From: Echinicola strongylocentroti | GTDB taxonomy: Bacteria > Bacteroidota > Bacteroidia > Cytophagales > Cyclobacteriaceae | Assembly (NCBI RefSeq): GCF_003260975.1 | Contig: NZ_CP030041.1 | Location: 5,459,501-5,523,500 of the forward strand | Direction: 5' to 3' | DNA: 64,000 bases | In this document: piece by piece, positions 8,682 to 17,405 of the stretch | Layout of the letters: every line of letters begins with the position of its first letter | Position numbering within the stretch: position 1 is the stretch's first letter | Program-made: the position numbers and the translations under genes | Notes under the pieces: generated by a model | Seen by the model: the letters and a program-made list of their open reading frames with translations, nothing else | Told to the model about the DNA's origin: nothing | Database searches by the model: none

Positions 8682-9581
8682 TTAACCAAAGCTCTTACAA
8701 ATTGGAGAGGTGTTTTTGGCAAAATCATAGCCTTCTTGCCACCAAGTTCTCATTTGGTTGGGGTCAAAGATCAGTGAGTTTTCTGTGAGGACTTTTGGAG
8801 GATAGTAAAAATTCAACTTGACCTGTTTTTGGGAGCCTTGGAGCTTTCCGATTGTGATGTCGTCGTTGGATATTTGATTGAGCATAAAGTCAAAAGTCCT
8901 AGTGGTAAGTTCTAAGGCGTTTTTTACTGGGTTTTTTGGAGAGGTAGGTTTATTGGTTTTGAGGACGATAATGTCGATTTCTTTTGCTCCTCTTCTGATG
9001 GATTCCGATATGGGAATAAGGTCCGCCATTCCGCCATCTGCATACTCCATATTGTTTTTTTCTACTAGGCTCATGAAGGGTACCATATTGGCAGAAGCCC
9101 AGATCCAGTCACAGAAATCATGATAGGCACATTCTTTCAAGGACTTATATTCAACTTGATTAGTGCTTAAATTGGACACAGTAATGACCACTTCAGCACT
9201 GTTGGCTTTCATTTTTTGGAAGTCATTTTTGCTAATGCTCTTTGCGATGAGTTTGCGTAAGTTGCTGGTGTCACCAAATGTTTTCTTTTGCTGCACAAAC
9301 ATTTTGATGATTCCCCAGTGGTTGATTCGACTTCTAAAGGTGCCGTCTTCTTTGGTGATGATGAACGGGCAGATCTTAAAGATGTCTTTTTGCGTAACAG
9401 TGGTATAAACGTTTTTGATTTTCTCTATATGATCGATAGATAGGTGGGGAATAAGGAGGCTGCCCGTGGAGGTGCCTACGAACAAGTCATATTCCAATTT
9501 ACATTCTCTTAATAAAAATTCAGCTATACCGCCGGCATAAGCGCCTTTGCTGCCTCCTCCTGAAATTACCAATGCACGCAT
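8682..9581 (-). CDS. Patatin-like phospholipase
   Basis: This 299-residue serine lipid acyl hydrolase has the catalytic dyad of patatins. The oxyanion loop SGGGSKGAYAGG starts at residue 7, the nucleophile lies in VGTSTGS (Ser about 38), and the aspartate in EYADGGMADLIP (Asp about 182). The reading frame extends upstream to 9653, but the ATG at 9581 places the glycine-rich loop directly at the N-terminus as in other short patatins. There is no signal peptide, so it is probably cytosolic or membrane-associated. Phospholipase or lysophospholipase activity is likely; the physiological lipid is unknown. Confidence 0.88.
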   Translation of the reverse strand: MRALVISGGGSKGAYAGGIAEFLLRECKLEYDLFVGTSTGSLLIPHLSIDHIEKIKNVYTTVTQKDIFKICPFIITKEDGTFRSRINHWGIIKMFVQQKKTFGDTSNLRKLIAKSISKNDFQKMKANSAEVVITVSNLSTNQVEYKSLKECAYHDFCDWIWASANMVPFMSLVEKNNMEYADGGMADLIPISESIRRGAKEIDIIVLKTNKPTSPKNPVKNALELTTRTFDFMLNQISNDDITIGKLQGSQKQVKLNFYYPPKVLTENSLIFDPNQMRTWWQEGYDFAKNTSPICKSFG

Positions 9582-9610
9582 AAAAAAGGTTGATTGATTT
9601 ATAAACGAAT

Positions 9611-9657
9611 GTACTTGTCCAAGCACTGGAGAGATTTCCGGTAGGTTGGACAAGTAC
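9611..9657. repeat. 12-bp inverted repeat upstream of the patatin gene
   Basis: GTACTTGTCCAA (9611-9622) and TTGGACAAGTAC (9646-9657) are perfect complements around a 23-base loop that itself has weak pairing (CACTGGA/TTCCGGT). It lies between the DUF4301 stop and the patatin start. It could be a terminator-like hairpin for DUF4301, although it has no T run, or an operator. Confidence 0.5.
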
Positions 9658-9693
9658 TGGTTATAAATTTACTGTTTTGCTGCGAAAAGCCAA

Positions 9694-11217
9694 CTATGAA
9701 GATTGATGTTGTTCTCTTAATAGGTCATTGATGGTTTTTACGGGATTAAAAGTGGCAAGAGGGACTTCTACGAAGATAGAGTTCCAGTCAGCCATAGATC
9801 CGTTCCACAATCCCGGCAACTCTTGGGCTTTCAGGTCTTTTCCGTTTTTGGATTTTTGGGTAATAAAACCTGTTTCTGGGTCACGATACTGTAGCAGGTC
9901 AAATTTATTTCCTTCGTAATCTTTTACTCCACACACCAAGTCTGTAGGGTTAAAGTGTGATGAGCTTCGGAATATTTTGGTGGTTTTGCTGTCATTGAGA
10001 TCCAGTTGGGCCGTTTCGCCAATTTGTAGGGAGAATGAGCCGTCTTTATCCTTTACCCAGAATGGCCCTCCGCCCGGTTCGCCAGTGTTTTCCACCATTC
10101 CACAGACACGAAGTGGGCGGTTGAGTTTGGTTTTAAGGAAGTCGATTTTTTCGCTATCAAGCAATTTGTTGAATTGAGGGGATAGCCTAAGGCCAAGGTC
10201 GTTTTCCAAAAATGCCTCTGCGGTATTGATGACTTCTTTATTTGGGTCTTTGTGTAGCTTCCTCAACAGTCCAAAAAGTTTCTCCTGCGTTTCAAGCAAG
10301 ATAGAGGCAATTACTATTTTAAACTTCTTGGTAGTTTCTTTGAGGTGGTCGGGGACTACGTTATCGATGTTTTTGATGAAAATTAGATCAGCATCGATTT
10401 CATTTAAGTTCTCCAATAATGCTCCATGTCCAGCTGGCCTGAAGAGAATTTCTCCATTGTCCTCCATGAATGGAGTGTTGTCCATATTCACCGCAATGGT
10501 GTCTGTAGAGGGCTTTTGTTGAGAAAAAGTCACGTCAAAATTAACCCCGTATTTTTCAGTTAGTGTTTTCTTGAGTTCATTCACTTTAGCTTCAAACCGA
10601 ACTTGGTGCTCAGGGGAGACGGTAAAGTGAAGCCTTACCGTATTGTTTTTTCCTAAGCCGTACTGTAAGCCTTCGATAAAATGCTCGTATACCGGCGTTC
10701 TACTTCCTTCCTCATAATTGTGAAATTTGAGTAGACCTTTTGGTAGCTTTCCATACCCAAGACCTTCGTCAGAGAGAAGGTAAGTGATGATGGTAGCATA
10801 ATCTCCGCTGTCCAGAAGAACGTCTATGCTTTTGCCTTTCTCGGAGAGTTTTTCCTTCAAGTCTTTGTAAAAGGCAAATGAGCTTAGGTTGGAGATGAAT
10901 GTTTTTACAAAGGGATTGGCCTCTAAGCTTTGATCCTCACTTTCCAGATAAGCAAAAAGATTCTTGAACATCCTTGTAGCGGCACCACTTGCAGGAACGA
11001 ATTTCACCAGTTCTTTTTCTGCGGTCATAGAAGGGTAGCTCTCTTCATAGGCAGAAATCTGCTCCTCGGTGATTTCTTCTATCCCGTTTCCAATGGTGGC
11101 CGGCTCATCGATCGCTAAAAATGGGAATCCATTTTTGAAGCTGACTATTTGCGCTTCAATTTTCTCGGGGTCTCTCCCTTGCAGGGCGATTTTCTCTTTT
11201 ACTGCTTCCTCAATCAT
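9694..11217 (-). CDS. DUF4301 family protein
   Basis: This 507-residue soluble protein has no signal peptide. It matches the Bacteroidota DUF4301 family, with recognisable blocks VKFVPASGAATRMFKNLF (near residue 70), HFTVSPEHQ, ILFRPAGHGALLENLNE (near 270), RVCGMVENTGEPGGGPFWV (near 370) and GLWNGSMADWNSIFVEVP near the C-terminus. The GHGALLENLN and glycine-rich segments resemble nucleotidyl- or sugar-phosphate-binding loops, but no activity is established. It starts at the ATG at 11217 and is transcribed alone from an AT-rich 209-bp upstream gap. Confidence 0.85.
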   Translation of the reverse strand: MIEEAVKEKIALQGRDPEKIEAQIVSFKNGFPFLAIDEPATIGNGIEEITEEQISAYEESYPSMTAEKELVKFVPASGAATRMFKNLFAYLESEDQSLEANPFVKTFISNLSSFAFYKDLKEKLSEKGKSIDVLLDSGDYATIITYLLSDEGLGYGKLPKGLLKFHNYEEGSRTPVYEHFIEGLQYGLGKNNTVRLHFTVSPEHQVRFEAKVNELKKTLTEKYGVNFDVTFSQQKPSTDTIAVNMDNTPFMEDNGEILFRPAGHGALLENLNEIDADLIFIKNIDNVVPDHLKETTKKFKIVIASILLETQEKLFGLLRKLHKDPNKEVINTAEAFLENDLGLRLSPQFNKLLDSEKIDFLKTKLNRPLRVCGMVENTGEPGGGPFWVKDKDGSFSLQIGETAQLDLNDSKTTKIFRSSSHFNPTDLVCGVKDYEGNKFDLLQYRDPETGFITQKSKNGKDLKAQELPGLWNGSMADWNSIFVEVPLATFNPVKTINDLLREQHQSS

Positions 11218-11426
11218 TTTTGTACTAATTAAGATTAAAAACTATTAGTAAAATGGTAAATTTTATCTATAAATAGATTGTTTGCTGTGTTAGGGTAATA
11301 ACGACTAGTGCTTTCAAAATTCTTATTTTTGTCAATTTTATATAAAAAAATGTATTTTAACTAATTTTTAATGCTTTTTATGCATAAATAGTTCGTTTTG
11401 ATTCATTAGCGAAAATACAGGTTATT

Positions 11427-12290
11427 TTAGTATTGGTGAAAGGCTTGAGAAACGAACGTTAATACTAAAGGTAAAGATTTTCTCCAATAAGTCCAAGTGT
11501 GCCCGCCATCTCTTACCCTAAATTCATGCGGAATTTCTTGTTTTCTCATGGCAATATGGACGAGACTGTTTCCTTCATAGAGAAAATCATCGTCTCCACA
11601 GTCAATATACCATCTGACAGCTTTTTTATCCTGTTCAGAAACCTGTTCGATCAAGGATAGTGCATTATGGTTTTCGAAATAAGTTTGGATTTCTTGGTCA
11701 GTGAATTTCTCGGTGTCCATTCTTCTTTTCAATTCATCCAGAGAAAGCGGCCCCACGTAAGCGCTCAAGGGGGCTGAGGAAGAAAATAGTTCAGGATGAC
11801 GCAGGGCATAGATCAAGCTTCCACCGCCGCCCATCGAAAGACCGGCCACAGCCCTGTACCTTTTTTCGGCCCTGATGCGGTAGTTGCCTTCGATGTAGGG
11901 CATAAATTCTTCAAAAAAGAAATCTTCATAGTTCCAGTTTCCATCTAGTTGGTTAAAATACCCTCGGCGTCCGCTATCAGCATCGGGCATGACGATAATC
12001 ATTGGAGTAGCGGTGCCTTCTTTGATGGCCTTGTCAGTGATATGGAGCACTTCTCCAAATTGTACCCAGCCCGTCTGGTCATCACCTGCACCATGGAGGA
12101 GGTAGAGTACTGGATAGCTCCTTTCAGAGGTCTCGTAATCCGGTGGAAGGTAGATGGCGTATTTCCTTTCACCCCCCAAGATGCTGCTTTCCAAGGTGAG
12201 TTCGTCAAACACTTTTCCCGTTTGCCCTTGGGCAAGGACAGGGAGCAACAACCATATCAAACTGAAGAAGAGGATAACATGTTTTTTCAT
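11427..12290 (-). CDS. Secreted alpha/beta hydrolase, esterase D / carbohydrate-esterase family 1 type
   Basis: This 287-residue protein has a signal peptide ending near LAQGQ (residue about 23). The esterase fold shows the HGAGDDQTGW oxyanion segment, the nucleophile elbow AGLSMGGGGS (Ser about 152), the acid in DCGDDDFLY (about 230-235) and the histidine in DGGHTWTYW (about 264). This is the layout of feruloyl/acetylxylan and S-formylglutathione-type esterases; secretion favours a polysaccharide-ester substrate. The frame runs up to 12386, but the ATG at 12290 gives a proper signal peptide and is preceded by GGAAAGG at good spacing. It lies downstream of the TlpA-like gene on the same strand. 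Confidence 0.85.
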   Translation of the reverse strand: MKKHVILFFSLIWLLLPVLAQGQTGKVFDELTLESSILGGERKYAIYLPPDYETSERSYPVLYLLHGAGDDQTGWVQFGEVLHITDKAIKEGTATPMIIVMPDADSGRRGYFNQLDGNWNYEDFFFEEFMPYIEGNYRIRAEKRYRAVAGLSMGGGGSLIYALRHPELFSSSAPLSAYVGPLSLDELKRRMDTEKFTDQEIQTYFENHNALSLIEQVSEQDKKAVRWYIDCGDDDFLYEGNSLVHIAMRKQEIPHEFRVRDGGHTWTYWRKSLPLVLTFVSQAFHQY

Positions 12291-12388
12291 TTGAAGCCTT
12301 TCCATTTTATTAAAGATAGTCTTTATCCTTAATAATTGCAGGATTATCCCCCCGATTTTGTGTTGCCGTAGCAATGTTCGGTGCACTT

Positions 12389-13252
12389 TTATTCTTGAAG
12401 TGCTTCTTCGACGCTAGTGATGGCCTCGTCCAGCTGTCCCATGAAAATGATCTTTCCGTCCTTATTTAAGACGACCACCGTGGGATAGACATAGATGCCG
12501 AAATCATCCATGATCTTTTGATCACCTTGCAAGACATTGAAATCATATCCTTTTTTTTGGATAGACTCAAATGACTGTCCGGGATGGTCACTGGCCATTG
12601 GTCTGTTGATCGCAAAAATGGCCACTTCAGGATGATCTCCGTATTGCTCATGGAAGCGCTGTAAGTCGGGAAATTTTTTCCAACATGGAGCACAGCCGAT
12701 AAACCAAAAATCCAAAAGGACTACTTTTCCTTTCAGCTGTTCACTGTTTACTTCTTTGCCATTTTTATCCAATGCCGAAAATGGCACTGATCGGAGTGCT
12801 GAGACTTCCCCAGAAGTATTGCCGAATTCTATATAGTGTACCCAAGTGGAATAGATGTTTAGATTGAGCAAGAAGGGGAATAGCGCAATGAGAAAAGTGT
12901 AGAGATAACGCTTACGGAGGCCCGACGCGTACACCGCTGCAGCCAATACGCCAAGGACAAAACTGATGACGGTAGGAAGGACCTTGGTAGCAAACCGAAG
13001 GCTTGGCAGACTGATAAAGGCGAATAGCAATACCCCAAATAGTGAGATAAAAATGGTCCACTTAGAAGGTAGAAATTTAGCTAGCTGCTGAATGTACAGC
13101 GTGTCAATTACAAAAATCAGTATAAACCCCAGCAAAGCCCCAACACCCCAAAGACTATAGTCTCTGGATATGGATAGCAATTGGGCACTTAGGTAAAACG
13201 TGACTATAAAAAGCAATGTGGCGAGAAAAAAACTCAGAATACCTTTTTTCAT
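12389..13252 (-). CDS. TlpA-family membrane-anchored thiol-disulfide oxidoreductase
   Basis: This protein has 287 residues from the ATG at 13252, which opens a hydrophobic N-terminus; the frame extends to 13315 without support. About four membrane helices cover residues 5-150. A periplasmic thioredoxin fold of the AhpC-TSA/Redoxin type follows, with the motif FIGCAPCWKKF (Cys about 187 and 190) and a cis-proline segment YVYPTVVVLNKDG. It probably reduces periplasmic disulfides, for example in cytochrome maturation or oxidative stress. The partner is unknown. It precedes the esterase gene on the same strand. Confidence 0.85.
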   Translation of the reverse strand: MKKGILSFFLATLLFIVTFYLSAQLLSISRDYSLWGVGALLGFILIFVIDTLYIQQLAKFLPSKWTIFISLFGVLLFAFISLPSLRFATKVLPTVISFVLGVLAAAVYASGLRKRYLYTFLIALFPFLLNLNIYSTWVHYIEFGNTSGEVSALRSVPFSALDKNGKEVNSEQLKGKVVLLDFWFIGCAPCWKKFPDLQRFHEQYGDHPEVAIFAINRPMASDHPGQSFESIQKKGYDFNVLQGDQKIMDDFGIYVYPTVVVLNKDGKIIFMGQLDEAITSVEEALQE

Positions 13253-13324
13253 GAATACAATTAAAGTAATGATGTTGGCTATTAAACGTGATTTTAACAA
13301 GCTAGTTCCGATCAACTGCCATTT

Positions 13325-13372
13325 TTAACCCGGTTTATGCACTATGAATCGTAATAGATAGGCTAATGCAAG
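13325..13372. repeat. R1 remnant (about 48 bp, internally deleted)
   Basis: TTAACCCGGTTTATGCACTATGAATCGTA runs almost directly into ATAGATAGGCTAATGCA. Both ends of the R1 family are thus fused, with the centre missing. It lies between the TlpA-like gene and the pxpC gene. Confidence 0.6.
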
Positions 13373-13400
13373 CCTTGTCCACTAGACCGTGACGATCATA

Positions 13401-14273
13401 CTACCATTCATTGATCAATATAAACCTGATTTTGTCTCCTTGTTTTTTTTGGGAGAGGCACGATATTCCCTGTTCGGTAAGCTGCAAAATACGCGGATAT
13501 CCTCCGGTAACTTGGGCATCTTTCATCAATATCATCGTTTTGCCTCCTGGAGTGAGCTGGACAGTTCCTGGGTAGACAGGGGACGTTAGGATTTCCTGTA
13601 ACTGGTTTTCAATCTTTTCTTCAAGCTGTATACCCATTCTGTTTTGCTTGGCGGATAGGTGAAAATCAGTTGAGAAGAGCTTTTCAAAAGAAGTGTCTCC
13701 CATTTCTGAAGCTTCTGGCCCTGGGTATACCTCAATCTTTTGGTCCTCGAAGAGGGCATCGTCCATAGCTACCTTGGCAAGGGCTCTGGGAGGTTGGGTG
13801 GTAGCGGCAGAAAAAGGCAAATGCATACCTTCCTGAAGGCGATCATGTGGAGTAATGCCAGCATACCAACTCCGGCTACCAAGGACTGAGGGCGTCTGAA
13901 ATCCGCCATGCACACCAAGATACATCCTACAACCGGACTTTACAGGAGAAAGTTTCAGTCGATCGCCCTTGGCTATTTCGATGACATGATTAATTGGGAC
14001 AGTCTGTTGGTTTACCTGAATGCTTGCTGGAGCGCCTGTAAGAACGGCCGTAGTGGGATGGTGGAAGAGAAATTCCCCGCCTATCATGGTCAGTTCCAGA
14101 CAGGCTGCATTGGGTTCATTTCGTAATAAGTGGTTGGCGAGTTGGTAGGATTGCTGGTCCATCGCGCCGGCGGCAGGTATGCCCCAGTGTCCGTACCCCG
14201 TTCGGCCAAGATCTTGGACTGTTCCATAAAAACCAGCGTTGACCACTTCTAATTTTCCGTCAGGTGTTTTCAT
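13401..14273 (-). CDS. pxpC: 5-oxoprolinase subunit C (biotin-dependent carboxyltransferase-like)
   Basis: PxpC works with PxpA and PxpB in ATP-dependent ring opening of 5-oxoproline (pyroglutamate) to glutamate. The 290-residue sequence has the family opening (VVNAGFYGTVQDLGRTGYGHWGIPAAGAMD, residues about 9-38), followed by LTGAPASIQVN, GCRMYLGVHGG and the C-terminal GGYPRILQLTE. It overlaps the end of pxpB by 14 bases. The order NRAMP-like transporter, pxpA, pxpB, pxpC on one strand is a compact operon. Homologues are often misannotated as urea amidolyase or KipA. Confidence 0.9.
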   Translation of the reverse strand: MKTPDGKLEVVNAGFYGTVQDLGRTGYGHWGIPAAGAMDQQSYQLANHLLRNEPNAACLELTMIGGEFLFHHPTTAVLTGAPASIQVNQQTVPINHVIEIAKGDRLKLSPVKSGCRMYLGVHGGFQTPSVLGSRSWYAGITPHDRLQEGMHLPFSAATTQPPRALAKVAMDDALFEDQKIEVYPGPEASEMGDTSFEKLFSTDFHLSAKQNRMGIQLEEKIENQLQEILTSPVYPGTVQLTPGGKTMILMKDAQVTGGYPRILQLTEQGISCLSQKKQGDKIRFILINEW

Positions 14274-14976
14274 AGCGTATTTGATAGTTTTTCTCTGCTA
14301 TTTGGGTCGATATTGTGTGAAAATCCTCTTTTGAAATGGCTTCAAATTTTATTTCGTCGCCAGGCTGTGGCTGCAATGGAGGGTCTTTTTTGATATTGAA
14401 CAGCTGTACAGGTGTTTTTCCGATGACATTCCAGCCACCAGGACTGTCCATGGGGTAAATTCCAGTTTGTTTCCCGCCAATGGCCACAGCCCCCTTTTCA
14501 ATCAACGGGTCAGGTTGCGTCTTCCTTGGGGCAAAAAGCCGCTCGTCCAGTCCTCCTAAGTACATAAACCCCGGCATAAAGCCATAAAAATAAAGTAAAT
14601 AGGGATGTTTTTTATGGAGGTTGATGATTTGATCTGCTGATAAGCCGGTATGTTCCGCTACCATATTCAGGTCTTTGCCACTATACCATACTGGGATAAG
14701 CCATCGTTTTCCCGAGTGCTTGGAAGCTCCTTCTGCGCTGGTTTCGGCGATTTCCTCCAGTTTATTGATGATGTCGTTGAGCTGAAATGGGGCTTTGAAC
14801 CTAAGACTTAGGCAGTGATAGCCCATTATGACGTCCAGCAAGTCTTCCTGCCACAGTTGCTGCACAGTTGCTTTCAGTGAGGTCATTTCCTTCAAGGTAG
14901 AAGGGGCGATCTTTGGGGGCCAATACAGTTCAAGTAAGGTGGGCGATATGTGCTTGTACTTAAATTGATGTGACAT
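14260..14976 (-). CDS. pxpB: 5-oxoprolinase subunit B (KipI-like)
   Basis: This 238-residue subunit pairs with PxpC. Diagnostic blocks are LIPVWYSG (near residue 90), YLLYFYGFMPGFMYLGGLDERL (near 130-150), GAVAIGGKQTGIYPMDSPGGW (near 170-190) and IGKTPVQLFN. The upstream gene, pxpA, ends 45 bases before its start; the downstream gene pxpC overlaps by 14 bases. In Bacillus the homologue KipI was first described as an inhibitor of kinase KinA; its 5-oxoprolinase role is the conserved one. Confidence 0.9.
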   Translation of the reverse strand: MSHQFKYKHISPTLLELYWPPKIAPSTLKEMTSLKATVQQLWQEDLLDVIMGYHCLSLRFKAPFQLNDIINKLEEIAETSAEGASKHSGKRWLIPVWYSGKDLNMVAEHTGLSADQIINLHKKHPYLLYFYGFMPGFMYLGGLDERLFAPRKTQPDPLIEKGAVAIGGKQTGIYPMDSPGGWNVIGKTPVQLFNIKKDPPLQPQPGDEIKFEAISKEDFHTISTQIAEKNYQIRYENT

Positions 14977-15021
14977 TGATCAGGATGTTTTAGGATCTGT
15001 TAAATGATTTCGTTAGCAGTT

Positions 15022-15738
15022 TTATGGCATCTTGACTGCTTGGTATATGGCCTTCGTCAAGGCCAATGCTTCAGGATGATCTCCGTGAACACATACGGTG
15101 TCGGCAATGATTGGGAATTGTTTGCCTGACAAGGTCTTTACTTTCTCATCATTGATCATTCTTTCCAAATGGCTAAGGACCTTGGCTGTTCCCTTAATGA
15201 TGGCATGAGGAGCTTTTCTGGATACCAATGTCAGGTCATCAGTATAATTCCTGTCGGCAAAGACTTCATTCCACACTTGCAGGTTGTTTTCTTTGGCCAG
15301 TTGGCCTATTTTGGAGCCAAATGGTGCAAATAGGATGGTGTCAGGATAATTTTCCTTGATCAAGTCCACTAGCAATTGTGCCGTTTTAGTGTCTTTTGCT
15401 GCTTGGTTATAAAGTGCTCCATGAGGTTTGATGTGGTGAAGTGGAGCGTTTTGCTGTTTAAGGATTTTGTCGAACATTTGCAACTGTTCAAGGATACTGG
15501 CGCTAAGCTGCGAATGAGGAATGTCCATGGTCTCACGGCCAAAGTTCTTGCGGTCCGGGTACGAGGGATGAGCACCGATTTTTACGTGATGCTTCAGTGC
15601 CAAGTTAATGGTGGCTTGCATGGATGCTTTATCTCCGGCGTGTCCTCCGCAAGCGATATTACAGCTGGAGATGTATGGCATTACATCAGCATCTGTCTTC
15701 ATTCCTTCACCCAGATCACAATTAATATCTATTTTCAT
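15022..15738 (-). CDS. pxpA: 5-oxoprolinase subunit A (LamB/YcsF family)
   Basis: This is the metal-dependent deacetylase-fold subunit of 5-oxoprolinase, 238 residues from the ATG at 15738. The signature DINCDLGEGM (residues about 3-12), NIACGGHAGD (about 31), GAHPSYPDRKNFGRE (about 60), KPHGALYN and the closing CVHGDHPEAL are all present. Starting at 15738 puts MKIDINCDLGEG at the N-terminus as in characterised members and makes a 4-base ATGA overlap with the transporter stop. The frame extends to 15789 without support. Confidence 0.93.
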   Translation of the reverse strand: MKIDINCDLGEGMKTDADVMPYISSCNIACGGHAGDKASMQATINLALKHHVKIGAHPSYPDRKNFGRETMDIPHSQLSASILEQLQMFDKILKQQNAPLHHIKPHGALYNQAAKDTKTAQLLVDLIKENYPDTILFAPFGSKIGQLAKENNLQVWNEVFADRNYTDDLTLVSRKAPHAIIKGTAKVLSHLERMINDEKVKTLSGKQFPIIADTVCVHGDHPEALALTKAIYQAVKMP

Positions 15739-16964
15739 AAATTCCAATTTTGGACTACATTCAAGATACTTTTGATACCTAAAATACAAGTGATGATCCA
15801 GATGCCCAAGCCCAATAGGTTAGCCCACCACGGATTGGTGTTTTTGCCCATCAATTGCCGCTTATTGACCATCCACAGTATAAAGGTACTTAAAACAGGC
15901 AACAATATCCCATTAGTTAGCTGTGCTATGCCTATCAACCGTACGGGGTGGATTCCCAAGGAGGAAAAAATAATACCTAGTAGCAAGATAATGCTGAAAG
16001 TCCACCGCATAGGTGAAGTAGTTAGGCCATTGTCCCATCCAAAACAGCCACATATGACCAACGCTCCAGCCAAGGGAGCGGTGATCGATGAAGTGATCCC
16101 CGCTGCAAAAAGCCCCAGCCCCAAAAAATACGGAGCAAAATCACCCAAGAGTGGTTTCAGGCTTTCGCTAAGATCTGTAATGACTTCTATTTTGTCGGCA
16201 TTGCCCAACGCACCTGTTACCATGATCGCCATGGAGACCAAACCTCCTACCAATACAGCAAGGTAGGTATCCATCCTTACATACCTAAGGTCTGACGGAG
16301 CATGCCATTTTTTAGCCACCAAAGAGGAGTGGAGAAAGAGGTTGTAGGGCACGACCGTGGTGCCAATAAGCGCCAATATGGAAAAGGTGTTTTCAGAAGT
16401 GATCGATGGGATGAAACCGGTAATTAGTTCAGAAAATGGAGGTTTGCCTACTAATGCAGTGACCAAAAAGACCATGCTCATGAAAAGCACAACGCCTACC
16501 ATAAATCGCTCGACAGTTTTATAATTCCCTCTCATCAGCAGTGCCCAAGCCAGCAGCCCTGTGAGTAGGGGGAAGGGTTGGAAGGCTATTCCAAATGGAA
16601 GAGGAGAGGTAGAAGGAATAAAGGCTTCCAGTCCCATTACGGCACCGGTGAGATTACCAGCTTCATAAGCCGCATTTCCCACCACAATGGACACTATGAC
16701 TAAGCCGAGCGCCATCAACTTGGGCAATGGCTGCTTTATACTTGATCGAATGGCTTCAGGAAGGCCTTTTTGGGTGATCAGCCCAATTCTCGCAGCCATT
16801 TCCTGAAGCATGGCGGTGGCAATTATTGAAAGCAATAGTGCCCAAAGTAATTCATAGCCAAAGCGCACACCTGCCATGCTGCAGACTGTAACAGTTCCTG
16901 GTCCTATAAATGCTGCTGCTACCAGCGGTCCAGGTCCGATCTGCTTTATCCATTTATTTTTCAA
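15735..16964 (-). CDS. Divergent NRAMP (SLC11)-like transporter of the YcsG type, first gene of the pxp operon
   Basis: This 409-residue protein with about eleven membrane helices aligns with the NRAMP fold: GPGPLVAAAFIGPGTVTV, FGYELLW, a TM3-like GNAAYEAGNLTGAVMG and a TM6-like GTTVVPYNLFLHSSL. The canonical TM1 metal motif DPGN is GPGT here (residues 21-24), and the TM6 MPH motif is VPY (205-207). The aspartate, asparagine and methionine ligands of Mn/Fe transport are therefore missing. B. subtilis ycsG, an NRAMP-family gene, is likewise next to ycsF (pxpA) and kipIA. Uptake of 5-oxoproline or a related amino acid is a reasonable inference; metal transport is doubtful. Translation starts at TTG (16964); no in-frame ATG is available. 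Confidence 0.85.
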   Translation of the reverse strand: MKNKWIKQIGPGPLVAAAFIGPGTVTVCSMAGVRFGYELLWALLLSIIATAMLQEMAARIGLITQKGLPEAIRSSIKQPLPKLMALGLVIVSIVVGNAAYEAGNLTGAVMGLEAFIPSTSPLPFGIAFQPFPLLTGLLAWALLMRGNYKTVERFMVGVVLFMSMVFLVTALVGKPPFSELITGFIPSITSENTFSILALIGTTVVPYNLFLHSSLVAKKWHAPSDLRYVRMDTYLAVLVGGLVSMAIMVTGALGNADKIEVITDLSESLKPLLGDFAPYFLGLGLFAAGITSSITAPLAGALVICGCFGWDNGLTTSPMRWTFSIILLLGIIFSSLGIHPVRLIGIAQLTNGILLPVLSTFILWMVNKRQLMGKNTNPWWANLLGLGIWIITCILGIKSILNVVQNWNL

Positions 16965-17023
16965 AGGTCAATAGGATTTATAAAAGTGGTCAACTGTAGT
17001 GTTCTTTTCATACATAAATCAAC

Positions 17024-17044
17024 TAATGGTGATATTCACCATTA
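17024..17044. promoter_or_regulatory. 21-bp palindrome, candidate operator of the pxp operon
   Basis: TAATGGTGA-TAT-TCACCATTA is a perfect palindrome with 9-bp arms, centred 70 bases upstream of the transporter start. Its position fits a dimeric regulator's operator. No regulator gene is adjacent, so the binding protein is unknown. Confidence 0.4.
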
Positions 17045-17137
17045 ATATATGCATGATTCTGTTGAATTGGGGAGTGGTGAGGAGAATTTTGCTGAAAGTA
17101 ACCGACGTTCCTGATAAAAATCATCGGTAGACGGTAG

Positions 17138-17312
17138 TTAAACCCGGATTATGCATTAGGAATCGTAGTGAGAGCTGAAATTGCAAGAAAATCAGTTAGT
17201 TTGGAGGTATTAGCGTAGCACCGCTACGGTTATGCCGAAAACTAAAGTGAAACGGCTGATTTTGAAGCAGTTTCAGGTCGCAACAGATAGGCTAATGCAT
17301 ATTCCGGGTTAA
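17138..17312 (+). repeat. R1 TTAA-flanked inverted-repeat element, copy 1
   Basis: This 175-bp element is bounded by TTAA. It begins (A)CCCGGATTATGCATTAGG and ends TAGGCTAATGCATATTCCGGG. A central GCGTAGCACCGCTACG hairpin makes the unit a nested palindrome. It has no coding capacity and is near-identical to the copies at 18988, 26689 and 30978 and to the inverted copy at 43439. It fills most of the gene-free gap 16965-17405. Confidence 0.9.
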
Positions 17313-17405
17313 ATTATGTGTGACATTAACTGTCCCACTTTAGCCGATTGGGGATAGTTAATACCAGCTGCGTGATTTAATTTGCATAAAATAAAACAGT
17401 GAGAT

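Noticed and set aside
8489..8788. 99-codon open frame upstream of and overlapping the patatin gene
   Set aside because: It runs antisense into the conserved 3' end of the patatin gene, and its protein has no recognisable features.
15376..16266. 296-codon open frame antisense to pxpA and the transporter
   Set aside because: It is entirely opposite two well-supported genes of the pxp operon, and its translation lacks any domain.
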